Positions 1 to 6,900 of a DNA stretch of 12,786 nucleotides are shown here, piece by piece; the first letter of the stretch is position 1, and the number at the start of each line of letters is the position of its first letter. The translations under genes were made by a program, and so were the position numbers. Under the pieces are notes generated by a model, which did no database searches, was not told where the DNA came from, and was given only the letters and a program-made list of their open reading frames with translations. Location: positions 1-12,786 of the forward strand of contig QMMV01000023.1 of assembly GCA_003647435.1 (NCBI GenBank), written 5' to 3'. This DNA comes from Deltaproteobacteria bacterium (GTDB lineage: Bacteria; Desulfobacterota; Desulfobacteria; Desulfobacterales; C00003060).

Positions 1-84
1 ATGCGATATACAGGTAAGCCGGGCATTCCGGCCGGAACGGGTGCGAAAAGGATTGTGCGGACTTTTCGTGCCTACACATCAACA

Positions 85-114
85 GGTGTGGCAACGGGAA
101 TCGAACCCACGTCC
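85..114 (-). repeat. Diverged direct copy of the ssrA 3' end (possible att remnant)
   Basis: On the minus strand this stretch aligns to the tmRNA 3' end (301-331) at 25 of 31 positions with one gap. It covers the T-arm, the 3' acceptor strand and most of the terminal CCA region. Four of the five substitutions are C to T, and the T-stem would still close through G-U wobbles. The copy has the same orientation as ssrA and lies 185 bases beyond its end. I could not fold the upstream sequence into a tRNA: no matching 5' acceptor strand is present. Part of the match reflects the universal TTCGA T-loop, but the similarity extends past the loop on both sides. The 3' end of ssrA is a common integration site for genetic elements, which duplicate it in direct orientation. 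Confidence 0.5.
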
Positions 115-140
115 TTTCTCTGTTTGGGGACAATGTGGAG

Positions 141-167
141 AAAAACATTTCCCGCGCAGGGACGCGG
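141..167 (-). terminator. Weak candidate terminator downstream of ssrA
   Basis: Read on the minus strand, CCGCG (167-163) and CGCGG (156-152) form a perfect 5-bp GC stem with a 6-base loop. A run of five T follows at 145-141, six bases after the stem. The stem is short and the T-run is displaced, so termination here is only a possibility. It lies about 130 bases past the mature tmRNA end. Confidence 0.25.
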
Positions 168-299
168 AGAACGGCACCTGAAAGCTCTCAACGCATTGTA
201 AATAAAGGACTTCTGACGTATTCGCGCCGGGGAGACTGGATTTCTGGAAGGCGGGGGTCCTCCACCCATCTATGTTCTCAACAGGTTTCAGACGAGGAC

Positions 300-653
300 T
301 GGTGGAGGCGGCGGGAGTCGAACCCGCGTCCGACAATATTCCACATAGGCTTCTACATACATAGCCTGAATTTTCATTTTCACTTCTCAAGGCTCCTTCA
401 GGCCGGATACTTGAGAAGTTAGCCTGTTATAAATTTCGCCTCGTGTGTAACAGGCAACCACAAGAGGCTATCCTGCTAATCGACGCCCTTTCCGGGTTCG
501 CAGGAAAACCCGGGAGGGCGTTAGCCTACATTACGCGGCTAAAGCGTAGTTATAATCGTCTGCGATTATTTTAATCCCACCTTTTTTACGAGTCGGCAGG
601 AACTCGGTATGCAACCTATGTTTCTATATCCCCGTCGAAGCCGTTTCGCCCCC
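300..653 (-). ncRNA. ssrA: Transfer-messenger RNA (tmRNA)
   Basis: tmRNA rescues ribosomes stalled on broken mRNA: it is charged with alanine, enters the A site with SmpB, and then serves as template for a degradation tag. The mature ends are clear. The 5' strand GGGGGCG (653-647) pairs with the 3' strand CGCCTCC (310-304) in seven pairs, including a G-U at the third pair that alanyl-tRNA synthetase requires. An A discriminator and an encoded CCA (302-300) follow. The T-arm GCGGG-TTCGACT-CCCGC lies at 327-311. The conserved 5' segment GAAACGGCTTCGACG is intact. The tag frame starts at GCA after TAATC. At 354 nt it is a normal one-piece tmRNA. It sits directly after smpB and has its own promoter, giving a 5' leader of roughly 58 nt that RNase P would remove. 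Confidence 0.97.
531..563 (-). other. tmRNA tag-peptide reading frame (ADDYNYALAA)
   Basis: Within tmRNA the resume codon GCA (563-561) is preceded by TAATC, matching the TAGTC-type element that positions the ribosome. Ten codons follow, coding ADDYNYALAA, then TAA (533-531) and a nearby second TAA. The ALAA ending is the standard signal for ClpXP/ClpA or Lon recognition. The first Ala is expected to come from the charged tmRNA, in addition to the encoded residues. Confidence 0.9.
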
Positions 654-717
654 ATTTGCAAAGAGAGAAAAGATAGAAAGGACGTTTCTCTTCAACTGAC
701 AACAGACGATTGACTTT

Positions 718-745
718 ATTATAAGGAATTTAGTGCAACTGTCAA
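718..745 (-). promoter_or_regulatory. sigma70-type promoter of ssrA
   Basis: A perfect -35 TTGACA (745-740) and a perfect -10 TATAAT (723-718) are separated by 16 bases. The -35 box overlaps the smpB stop codon TGA (744-742). Transcription would start near 711, about 58 bases before the mature tmRNA 5' end. Strong independent transcription of ssrA is expected because tmRNA is abundant. Confidence 0.85.
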
Positions 746-1197
746 GTTTTTCTTATATTTCGCATTTGCCGATCCAGGTCTCTCTTCTCATCCCGCTTTC
801 GAATTGCCTCTCGTTTGTCGTACTTTCGCTTTCCCTTAACCAGAGCCAGGGTAACTTTTGCTTTTCCTTCTTTAAAGTAAACTTGAAGCGGGATAAGGCT
901 CTGGCCCCTTTCCTTGACTTTGCCGGTAAGGCGTTTGATTTCTCCTTTATGCAAAAGGAGCTTTCTGATGCGCGTGGGATCATGATTGGCACCGGCTGCG
1001 AAAGGATACTGAGCTATATGCATGTTGTGAAGAAAGACTTCGCCGTTGCTGATCCTGGCATAGCTGTCCTTTAAATTGGCACGCCCAAGCCTCAATGATT
1101 TGACCTCGGTGCCAAGAAGGACCATACCCGCCTCATACTCATCGAGGATAAAATAATCGTGCCGGGCCTTGCGGTTCTGGCATATAATTTTGGTCAT
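742..1197 (-). CDS. smpB: SsrA-binding protein SmpB
   Basis: SmpB binds the tRNA-like part of tmRNA, mimics the missing anticodon arm, and delivers it to stalled ribosomes. The 151-residue product has the family's usual length. It carries the early NRKARHDYFI segment, the conserved GTEVKSLR (residues 29-36), the GEVFLHNMHIAQY block typical of the beta-barrel, and a very basic C-terminal tail (KRKYDKREAIRKRDEKRDLDR) that becomes helical in the mRNA channel. The ATG at 1197 has a good GGGAG ribosome binding site just upstream. It follows ptsI by 65 bases and is probably read through from the ptsH-ptsI transcript. A small hairpin CTCCG/CGGAG (1219-1234) lies in that gap. Its stop codon is embedded in the ssrA promoter, so the two partner genes are physically interlocked. 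Confidence 0.96.
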   Translation of the reverse strand: MTKIICQNRKARHDYFILDEYEAGMVLLGTEVKSLRLGRANLKDSYARISNGEVFLHNMHIAQYPFAAGANHDPTRIRKLLLHKGEIKRLTGKVKERGQSLIPLQVYFKEGKAKVTLALVKGKRKYDKREAIRKRDEKRDLDRQMRNIRKT

Positions 1198-1262
1198 ATC
1201 TCCCTTCTGCGGGGCCTTCTCCGCCGCTGCGGAGTGAGTGTATATTTGAGATTATAACGGTA

Positions 1263-3044
1263 TCAAGGTATTGGTCTCGCGGCGAAGGTCACCTCTTCAA
1301 AGGATTTTCCGTAGTTTAACTGAATAAGCTTTAATACATCCGCCGTGGTGGGCTGTTTTAAGGCTTCCTCTAAGAATAGTTTTGATTCACTGAAAGACAG
1401 CTTGCGGAGCAAGTTCTTAATCACAGGGATCGATACCGGATTCATACTCAGTGAATCCAATTCCAGACCCAACAGTACCGGAAGGTTGGCCGGGTCACCG
1501 GCCATTTCACCACATAGAGAGACTTCAATATCAGCCTCTTTGGCCGCTTCCACCACGCGACGAATCATCCGTAACATGGCAGGATGCAATGGCTGATACA
1601 GGCCTGCAACATGCTTGTTAATACGGTCGATAGCAAGAGAGTACTGGATCAGGTCATTGGTCCCAATACTGAAAAAATCGACTTCCCTTGCAAGAACGTC
1701 AGCCATTATAACAGCCGAAGGGACTTCGATCATGGCGCCAACTTCAAGATCGTGTTTAAAGGGTATTCCCTCCCGGTCAAGAGATTCTGCCACTTCGTCA
1801 AGTAGCCGCTTTGCGGAAACAAGCTCTTCTACCTGGGATATCATCGGGAACATGATCCGGATATTTCCAAAGGCTGATGCTCTAAGTATTGCCCGAATCT
1901 GGGTTTGAAATATTTCCGGTGACTGCAGACAGAAGCGGATGGCTCGCAAGCCTAATGCAGGGTTCATCTCTTCAGCCAGCGGCAGGCCACTGGCAAACTT
2001 GTCGCCGCCGATATCGAGGGTTCGTATGGTAACCTCGCGGGGGCCCATGATCTCGGCCACTTCCCTGTAGTTATTGAAAAGTTCTTCTTCGGAAGGTAGA
2101 ATTGGTCGATTCACGTATAGAAACTCGGTTCTGTACAATCCAATGCCGTCGGCACCGTGATCGATAACAGATGCCACCTCTTCAAATAACTCAATATTGG
2201 CGGAAACGGTCAAACGATGCCCGTCTGTAGTTTCCGCGGGCAAATGGCTGATACGAGTTACACTCGCATGGAACTTTTCAAAGAGGTCCTTCCGGTCATG
2301 GTACTGGGCCAGGGTTTCCTCATCCGGATCAAGGATCACAGCACCCGTGCTGCCATCTACAATAATTAGGTCATTGGTCTCAATCTGCCGGGTTGCGTTT
2401 CCTATCCCGAGCACGGCAGGGATTTCAAGGGACCGGGCAATGATGGCGGTATGAGAAGTCTGCCCACCAAGGTCTGTTACGAAGGCTTTAACTTTCTCAA
2501 GCTGGATTTGTGTTGTCTCAGCAGGAGAAAGGTCATGTGCTACAATGATGCCCCGTTTGTCTATGTCGGAAATCTTCGGTGATTCTGCTCCAAGGAGGTT
2601 TTCGAAAATGAGCTTTGAGACGTGCACGACATCCGATGCCCGCTCCCGATAATATCTATTTGGGATTTCTTTGAAAATGGCTTTTATTTTCTGGACAGCG
2701 ATCTTTAGCGCCCACTCGGCGTTCACATTTTTTTGTTCGATTTGTTCTATCGTGCCGTCATAAAGCATCCTGTCTTTAAGCAACATTATGTGGGAATCAA
2801 GGATATAGGCGTGAACTCTAAACTCGTCGGGGAGCTCCTGTATAATCTCATGAAGGTGTTGCCGGGCTTTTTCAACAGCATGTTTGAACCGGCTTATTTC
2901 TGTGCCAACCTCATCAGGCTCGATAAGCCGCTTTTCTATGACACTCAAGTCATCCTGCAGAAACAGATAGGCCTTGCCGATGGCAATTCCCGGGGATGCG
3001 GCAATGCCCTGTAGCGTCAGATTTTTTCGCGAACTGTCAACCAT
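1263..3044 (-). CDS. ptsI: Phosphoenolpyruvate-protein phosphotransferase (PTS enzyme I)
   Basis: Cytoplasmic enzyme I takes phosphate from PEP and passes it to His22 of HPr, the first step of PTS sugar transport or PTS-based regulation. Residue numbers count from the upstream TTG at 3050, giving 595 aa; I prefer the in-frame ATG at 3044, giving 593. The N-terminal half is the HPr-binding and phospho-His domain, with the signature GGQTSHTAIIARS and active His200. The C-terminal PEP-binding TIM barrel shows GLYRTEFL (304-311), RTLDIGGDK (343-351), FSIGTNDLIQYSLAIDR (460-476) and LCGEMAGDP with catalytic Cys513. All key residues are present and the length is normal. No strong ribosome binding site precedes either start. 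The gene lies 248 bases after ptsH. No sugar-specific EII component is in the window, so the substrate cannot be told. Confidence 0.95.
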   Translation of the reverse strand: MVDSSRKNLTLQGIAASPGIAIGKAYLFLQDDLSVIEKRLIEPDEVGTEISRFKHAVEKARQHLHEIIQELPDEFRVHAYILDSHIMLLKDRMLYDGTIEQIEQKNVNAEWALKIAVQKIKAIFKEIPNRYYRERASDVVHVSKLIFENLLGAESPKISDIDKRGIIVAHDLSPAETTQIQLEKVKAFVTDLGGQTSHTAIIARSLEIPAVLGIGNATRQIETNDLIIVDGSTGAVILDPDEETLAQYHDRKDLFEKFHASVTRISHLPAETTDGHRLTVSANIELFEEVASVIDHGADGIGLYRTEFLYVNRPILPSEEELFNNYREVAEIMGPREVTIRTLDIGGDKFASGLPLAEEMNPALGLRAIRFCLQSPEIFQTQIRAILRASAFGNIRIMFPMISQVEELVSAKRLLDEVAESLDREGIPFKHDLEVGAMIEVPSAVIMADVLAREVDFFSIGTNDLIQYSLAIDRINKHVAGLYQPLHPAMLRMIRRVVEAAKEADIEVSLCGEMAGDPANLPVLLGLELDSLSMNPVSIPVIKNLLRKLSFSESKLFLEEALKQPTTADVLKLIQLNYGKSFEEVTFAARPIP

Positions 3045-3192
3045 CTGCAATTGTAATAAGTTATCTGTTAGAAATATCTCTCAGCATCTGACCCGCTTGC
3101 AGCCTGTCGTTGTCACTTCTCAGTAAGGCACAGCCATAGGTCCGGGATGCCCCCTTCGCAGGGATGGCAAGTATGGCGAGCTCTTCGTCATG

Positions 3193-3220
3193 GCCCTCCC
3201 GCATCAAGTCAGGGACGGGC
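3193..3220 (-). repeat. Strong bulged hairpin in the ptsH-ptsI gap (REP-like)
   Basis: On the minus strand GCCCGTCCC (3220-3212) pairs with GGGAGGGC (3200-3193) in eight pairs with a single bulged G, around an 11-base loop. A second, smaller hairpin follows at about 3156-3167 (CCCT-GCGA-AGGG, a GNRA-type loop on the minus strand). Neither is followed by a T-run, so these are not standard intrinsic terminators. GC-rich paired hairpins between genes of one operon are typical of REP-like elements, which can stabilise upstream mRNA or partly attenuate read-through. The dispersed-repeat nature is inferred, since only one copy is in this window. Confidence 0.5.
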
Positions 3221-3292
3221 TCCAGCCGGCGTCCGGAAAAGTTGGAAGATTGATTCCCTGCCCAGAGTTATTGAGAAGGTACCTGTCGTCTA

Positions 3293-3580
3293 CTACAGTT
3301 CCCCAAAACCGTTCTCTATGAGCCGACAGATCTTATTTAACACATCCAGGTCGGCGGGATCGGTTATTTCGACAGTAAGTTCTGTACCATATGGACAGTA
3401 AAGGGCCATGACATCAAGGATATTTGTTACATCTACCCGTTGACCGTCTTTTTCGATCAACACGGTTGATTGAGCTTCCTCGGCCAGCCGGGCAATGCTG
3501 GCTGCAGCACGCGCATGCAGACCCAGTTCATTTGGAATTTTCAGCCTTCGGCGGAACTTCGAATCAGCCGTTGATTTCAT
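3293..3580 (-). CDS. ptsH: HPr-type phosphocarrier protein
   Basis: HPr accepts phosphate from enzyme I and hands it to EIIA domains. The 95-residue protein has the active-site motif LGLHARAA with His22 and the usual Arg24. An extra N-terminal stretch of about 8 residues (KSTADSKF) makes it slightly longer than the common 85-90. The second signature region, where HPr normally reads KS(I/L)xxLM around Ser46, reads TNILDVM here, placing Asn53 at the regulatory serine position. The following segment, ALYCPYGTEL, is also unusual. Phosphotransfer from enzyme I should be intact, but HPr-kinase control looks lost. The ATG at 3580 has only a weak AGG nearby. It begins a transcript with ptsI and probably smpB downstream. 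A paralogue such as an NPr-like regulator is a possible alternative. Confidence 0.9.
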   Translation of the reverse strand: MKSTADSKFRRRLKIPNELGLHARAAASIARLAEEAQSTVLIEKDGQRVDVTNILDVMALYCPYGTELTVEITDPADLDVLNKICRLIENGFGEL

Positions 3581-3922
3581 GCCTGATAAGTATATATTCT
3601 TAACATCTGTAGCTCAAATGTCAAAGGCAAAAGTGAGGCAGGTAAGTTTAGTTAATTCAATGTCTCGGTCCCGGATTTTCTACAAGCCATTGAGATTATA
3701 GCTATTTATTTGCGCTGTTGCAGCCTCGATCAGGGGATGAGGGAATATTGGAATGATGCAAAAAAACAAAAATCGTATCAGTTTAGCTTTTTGAAAATAT
3801 TATTGCGTATGTCTGTTTTTTAAAAGAGTTAAAGTGTTACCAAAAATCCTTTGGTGCCCATTATGAGCGCAAGCTTCACTACGTGTCCATTGTTCCGGTA
3901 TTCCAATTGTGAGCGAAGCGAA
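3581..3922 (-). other. AT-rich intergenic region between the activase gene and ptsH
   Basis: No gene is visible in these 342 bases. On the minus strand a weak AT-only inverted repeat (CAAAAA ... TTTTTG, about 3762-3794) is followed by a run of seven T, and could be a poor terminator for the activase gene. Further downstream lies the candidate ptsH promoter (3695-3723), leaving a leader of about 110 bases before the ptsH ATG. I found no convincing riboswitch or operator. Confidence 0.45.
3695..3723 (-). promoter_or_regulatory. Candidate sigma70-type promoter of the ptsH-ptsI-smpB unit
   Basis: A perfect -10 TATAAT (3700-3695) lies 17 bases downstream of CTGCAA (3723-3718), which matches three of six consensus -35 positions. 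The spacing is optimal, the region is AT-rich, and it sits in the only long gap upstream of ptsH. Predicted start is near 3688. Confidence 0.45.
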
Positions 3923-6900
3923 CTAAGTTCGGTCCTTTCTCCTTTCGTGGTAGAGTCTTGCCTGGTGCATGAAGGCCTCAATGCGCGTGAGCATGTTGGT
4001 TTCCTTTTGCCCGTCATAGACCGCGTTCAATATCGGAAGGCCCTGATACCCTCGCAGGGCTTTTTTGAAGATTGGAACTGTGATGTTTCCAATCATGCAG
4101 TTGAGTACAAACAAGTTGCAGATACCCGAGACCCCGGAGGCAGCCCATTGTCTCACGCGAGTTGTAAGGGAGGCAGGGATCGGATCGATGTCGTAATATA
4201 TAAAGGGAGCTGCTTGATCAAGTATTGTGCGGGTATCGAGGGTTCCGGATCGCCGAAGCCTGCCAGGCAGGCATCTTTCCGATCGCCTGACGCAGGACAT
4301 CAGCCACTTGTCGCGGAGAAAATAATAGAGAGCGGCTTTTAGTTTCTTTTCTTTCAACCGGTTTCTGGCATAGTAATGTCCCGAAAAGAGTGTAAAACAG
4401 TTCGTTACCGTAAGGCCGTGGATTCTTACCTCTGCGCCGAGTTTTTCAAGGGTTCTTACCAGGTCGCGGTTGGCCCACCTATTCAGCACGGTGTAAAATT
4501 CTCCTAAGATGCCGATGATTGGGCGTTCGCTGGTGCGGTCAACCGGCACGGATTCAAGGGCCTTGACGGCCCGCTTCAAGGCAGAAAGAATATTCTGACT
4601 CGACCCTCTGAATGTACCGTTCGATGCGGCTACAGCTCTGGCGATGTCTCGAATACCAGATTCATAGACCTGATCGGTCTGGCCTCGATTCTGTTCATAG
4701 GGACGCACATGAAATCGAACCCTTTCCAGCACCTCGGCCGCCATCCATCCTTGCCAGAGCAATTTGGTCAAACGGAGGCCAAAGAGGCCGGAAAACTCAT
4801 CAAAGCGAGTTGAAGTGAGTGGCGCAATGACTGGAACCTGCGGAAAACCAAGGCGTCTGAAGAGATCAGCATGGCCGATGCCGTACTGAGAAAATCTGCA
4901 TGCTCCATCATAATTTTGCATCAGGATTGCAGTATGATCCGGGTCAAATCCCGGCTGGCGAGTCATCTTTACAAAGTCACCGCAGGTGGCAATGAACGGG
5001 TGGCACTCGCGGCCGGAGGTTACCTGTCTGCCAAGTTGCTCCGAGTCATCATCCGGCCCGGGGAGTGCTCGTGCTTGCAGGCCTATGGCCTCAAAGGCAG
5101 CCTCCACCGCTGCTGAAAAGGCAAGAGAGACATAGGGAAAGTAGAGCACGCGATTCTCAAGACGCCTCATCAGGTCCGGATCGGGCCCCCATGGATCTAT
5201 ATTCCTTTTTTTTGCCTTTATTACCAGGTTCAGCGGACGAGGTGGAAGCACTGGTGTTTTTGGTGCTGCGTCCAGGGTGTCCAGAAAGGCCTCGATACGG
5301 GTGACCATCCCCGCGTCACCGGTGTGGTCGTCTACTTCCAGCACCAGGCGAGGTCTGCCGTGCATTTCAACTTCCATATACTTCATAAAGAAGGAATCCG
5401 GTCCACAGCCAAAGTTGGTTACGAGTACGGGGAACAAACGTGGATCACGCCGCATGTAAATGAGAGCCTTTAGTAGATCTCTCGTGTTTTTCCAGACGAC
5501 GTTGTCATAACAGGCGGGCAGGACCACATCATCGAGCGGGAGCATATCAAAAGGTATGACAAGAAGGCCGGTTCGCCTCAGTTTATTAGCAAGATGCAAG
5601 TTCAATCCATTATCGAAGATGTTGTGGGGTTTCCCCAGCAAAACAAGGGCCCGATCGGTGGCTCCCAAGGAGGAGAGGATTTTCTTGCCGCGTTGCTTTC
5701 GATACCTGTCAAACGTACCCTGTGCTTTGTAGGCAGCAGCCTCGGCCTCCAAGATCTTTTTTGTCCTGTGACCGAGAGATTTGCCAAGTTCTATAAGCAC
5801 ACGTTCAAGCTCTTGCCTTGAATGAGTTCTGTGTATCACCGGTGAAAGGAGATTTACCTCAGGGCCCATGGATGCCTGTACCATGTAAGGTATGGACTGG
5901 ATGTAGGGACAATTAAAACTACGAAGTCCTTTTTCATTGGTTTCCTGGCAGTCAATTTCAGAGGGCAGGAATACAGCATGCACACCCCTTGAGACAAGAT
6001 CGGCGATGTGGCCATAAACCGTCTTTATAGGAAAGCAAGTCTCGGACGGAACATACGAAAGACCCTTTTCCACCAGTCTCTTGTTGGTGTTTTCTGAGAG
6101 TATCAGCCGATGGCCGAGGGTCTTAAAAAAAGCATTCCAGAAAGGAAAATATTCGTAGAAAGTGAGTGTCTTCGGGATACCGATTACCTGTGTTGAGCAA
6201 GGTTTTTCGTCTCTTTTCTGATCAAAATCACCCATAAGACGGCAATGCCGCTCTCGGAAAAGGTCAGGCTTGTTCTTGTAACTGGCCTCATCAGAAGTCT
6301 TCTCATAGCGGCCGCACACGCTCCCGTAATACGCCTGAAGTTTGTTATCCACATAGATTTGACGAATGCGGCATCGGTTGGGGCATTTCTTACACTCAAA
6401 GGTTTTTATTTCATACGAGCGGTCTTTCAGGAAAAAGCCGGCAAACCTGCTCGTGGTCGGCTTGTGATCTCTCGCCGCCAGGGCTGCGCCAAGAGCCCCC
6501 GTAACATTATGGTGCTCGGAAATCGTAAGCTCCTTGCCCAGGATATTTTCAAATGCGGCGGCAACACTCTGGTTTGCCGCAATGCCCCCCTGGAATGAGA
6601 TATGCTGGCCGATCTTTTTGGTACCGACCACCTTTTCAAGGTAGTTTTGGGCAATAGCGTATGAAAGACCTGCCGCCAGATCGCGCACGTCTTTGCCTGC
6701 CTGCTGGTGGTGTATGAGATCTGATTCCATGAACACCGTACAACGTGCACCCAGATCGGCCGGAGCGCGCGAGGAAAAGGCAAGATTGCTGAAAGCTTCG
6801 CGCACCGGCACCTTCAGACGGGCAGCCTGTTCTTCCAAAAAGGAGCCGGTGCCGGCCGCGCATACCTTGTTCATCTCAAAATCTACAACCCGCCCATTTT

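Larger units (their letters stand above)
1..299. other. Non-coding flank downstream of ssrA
   Basis: I see no convincing protein gene here. The open frames are short, lack a recognisable family and are interrupted by structured sequence. The stretch holds a perfect 12-bp palindrome TTCCGGCCGGAA (27-38) and an inverted repeat CGAAAAG (44-50) / CTTTTCG (62-68) with an 11-base spacer, extendable by one G-C and two G-T pairs. It also holds a diverged copy of the tmRNA 3' end (85-114) and a GC-rich hairpin (152-167). Together these look like the border of a former integrated element or a decayed intergenic region rather than a gene. Confidence 0.5.

Noticed and set aside
85..180. A possible complete tRNA-like gene using the T-arm at 85-114 and the CAGGTG/CACCTG ends (180-175 and 88-83)
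   Set aside because: The ends pair for only a few bases, there is no D-arm or anticodon arm at the right spacing, and the T-stem relies on wobbles.
733..1074. A 113-codon plus-strand frame opposite smpB
   Set aside because: It is the complement of a clear SmpB gene, with no family match or initiation signal. Other long plus-strand frames across ptsI, the activase and the envelope genes were rejected for the same reason.
1198..1262. TATAAT-like sequence before smpB
   Set aside because: No -35 box lies at a workable distance; read-through from ptsI is simpler.
3061..3204. A 47-codon minus-strand open frame between ptsH and ptsI, starting MREGHDEELA
   Set aside because: It has no ribosome binding site, lies across the GC-rich hairpins, resembles no family I know, and is best explained as repeat sequence that happens to be open.
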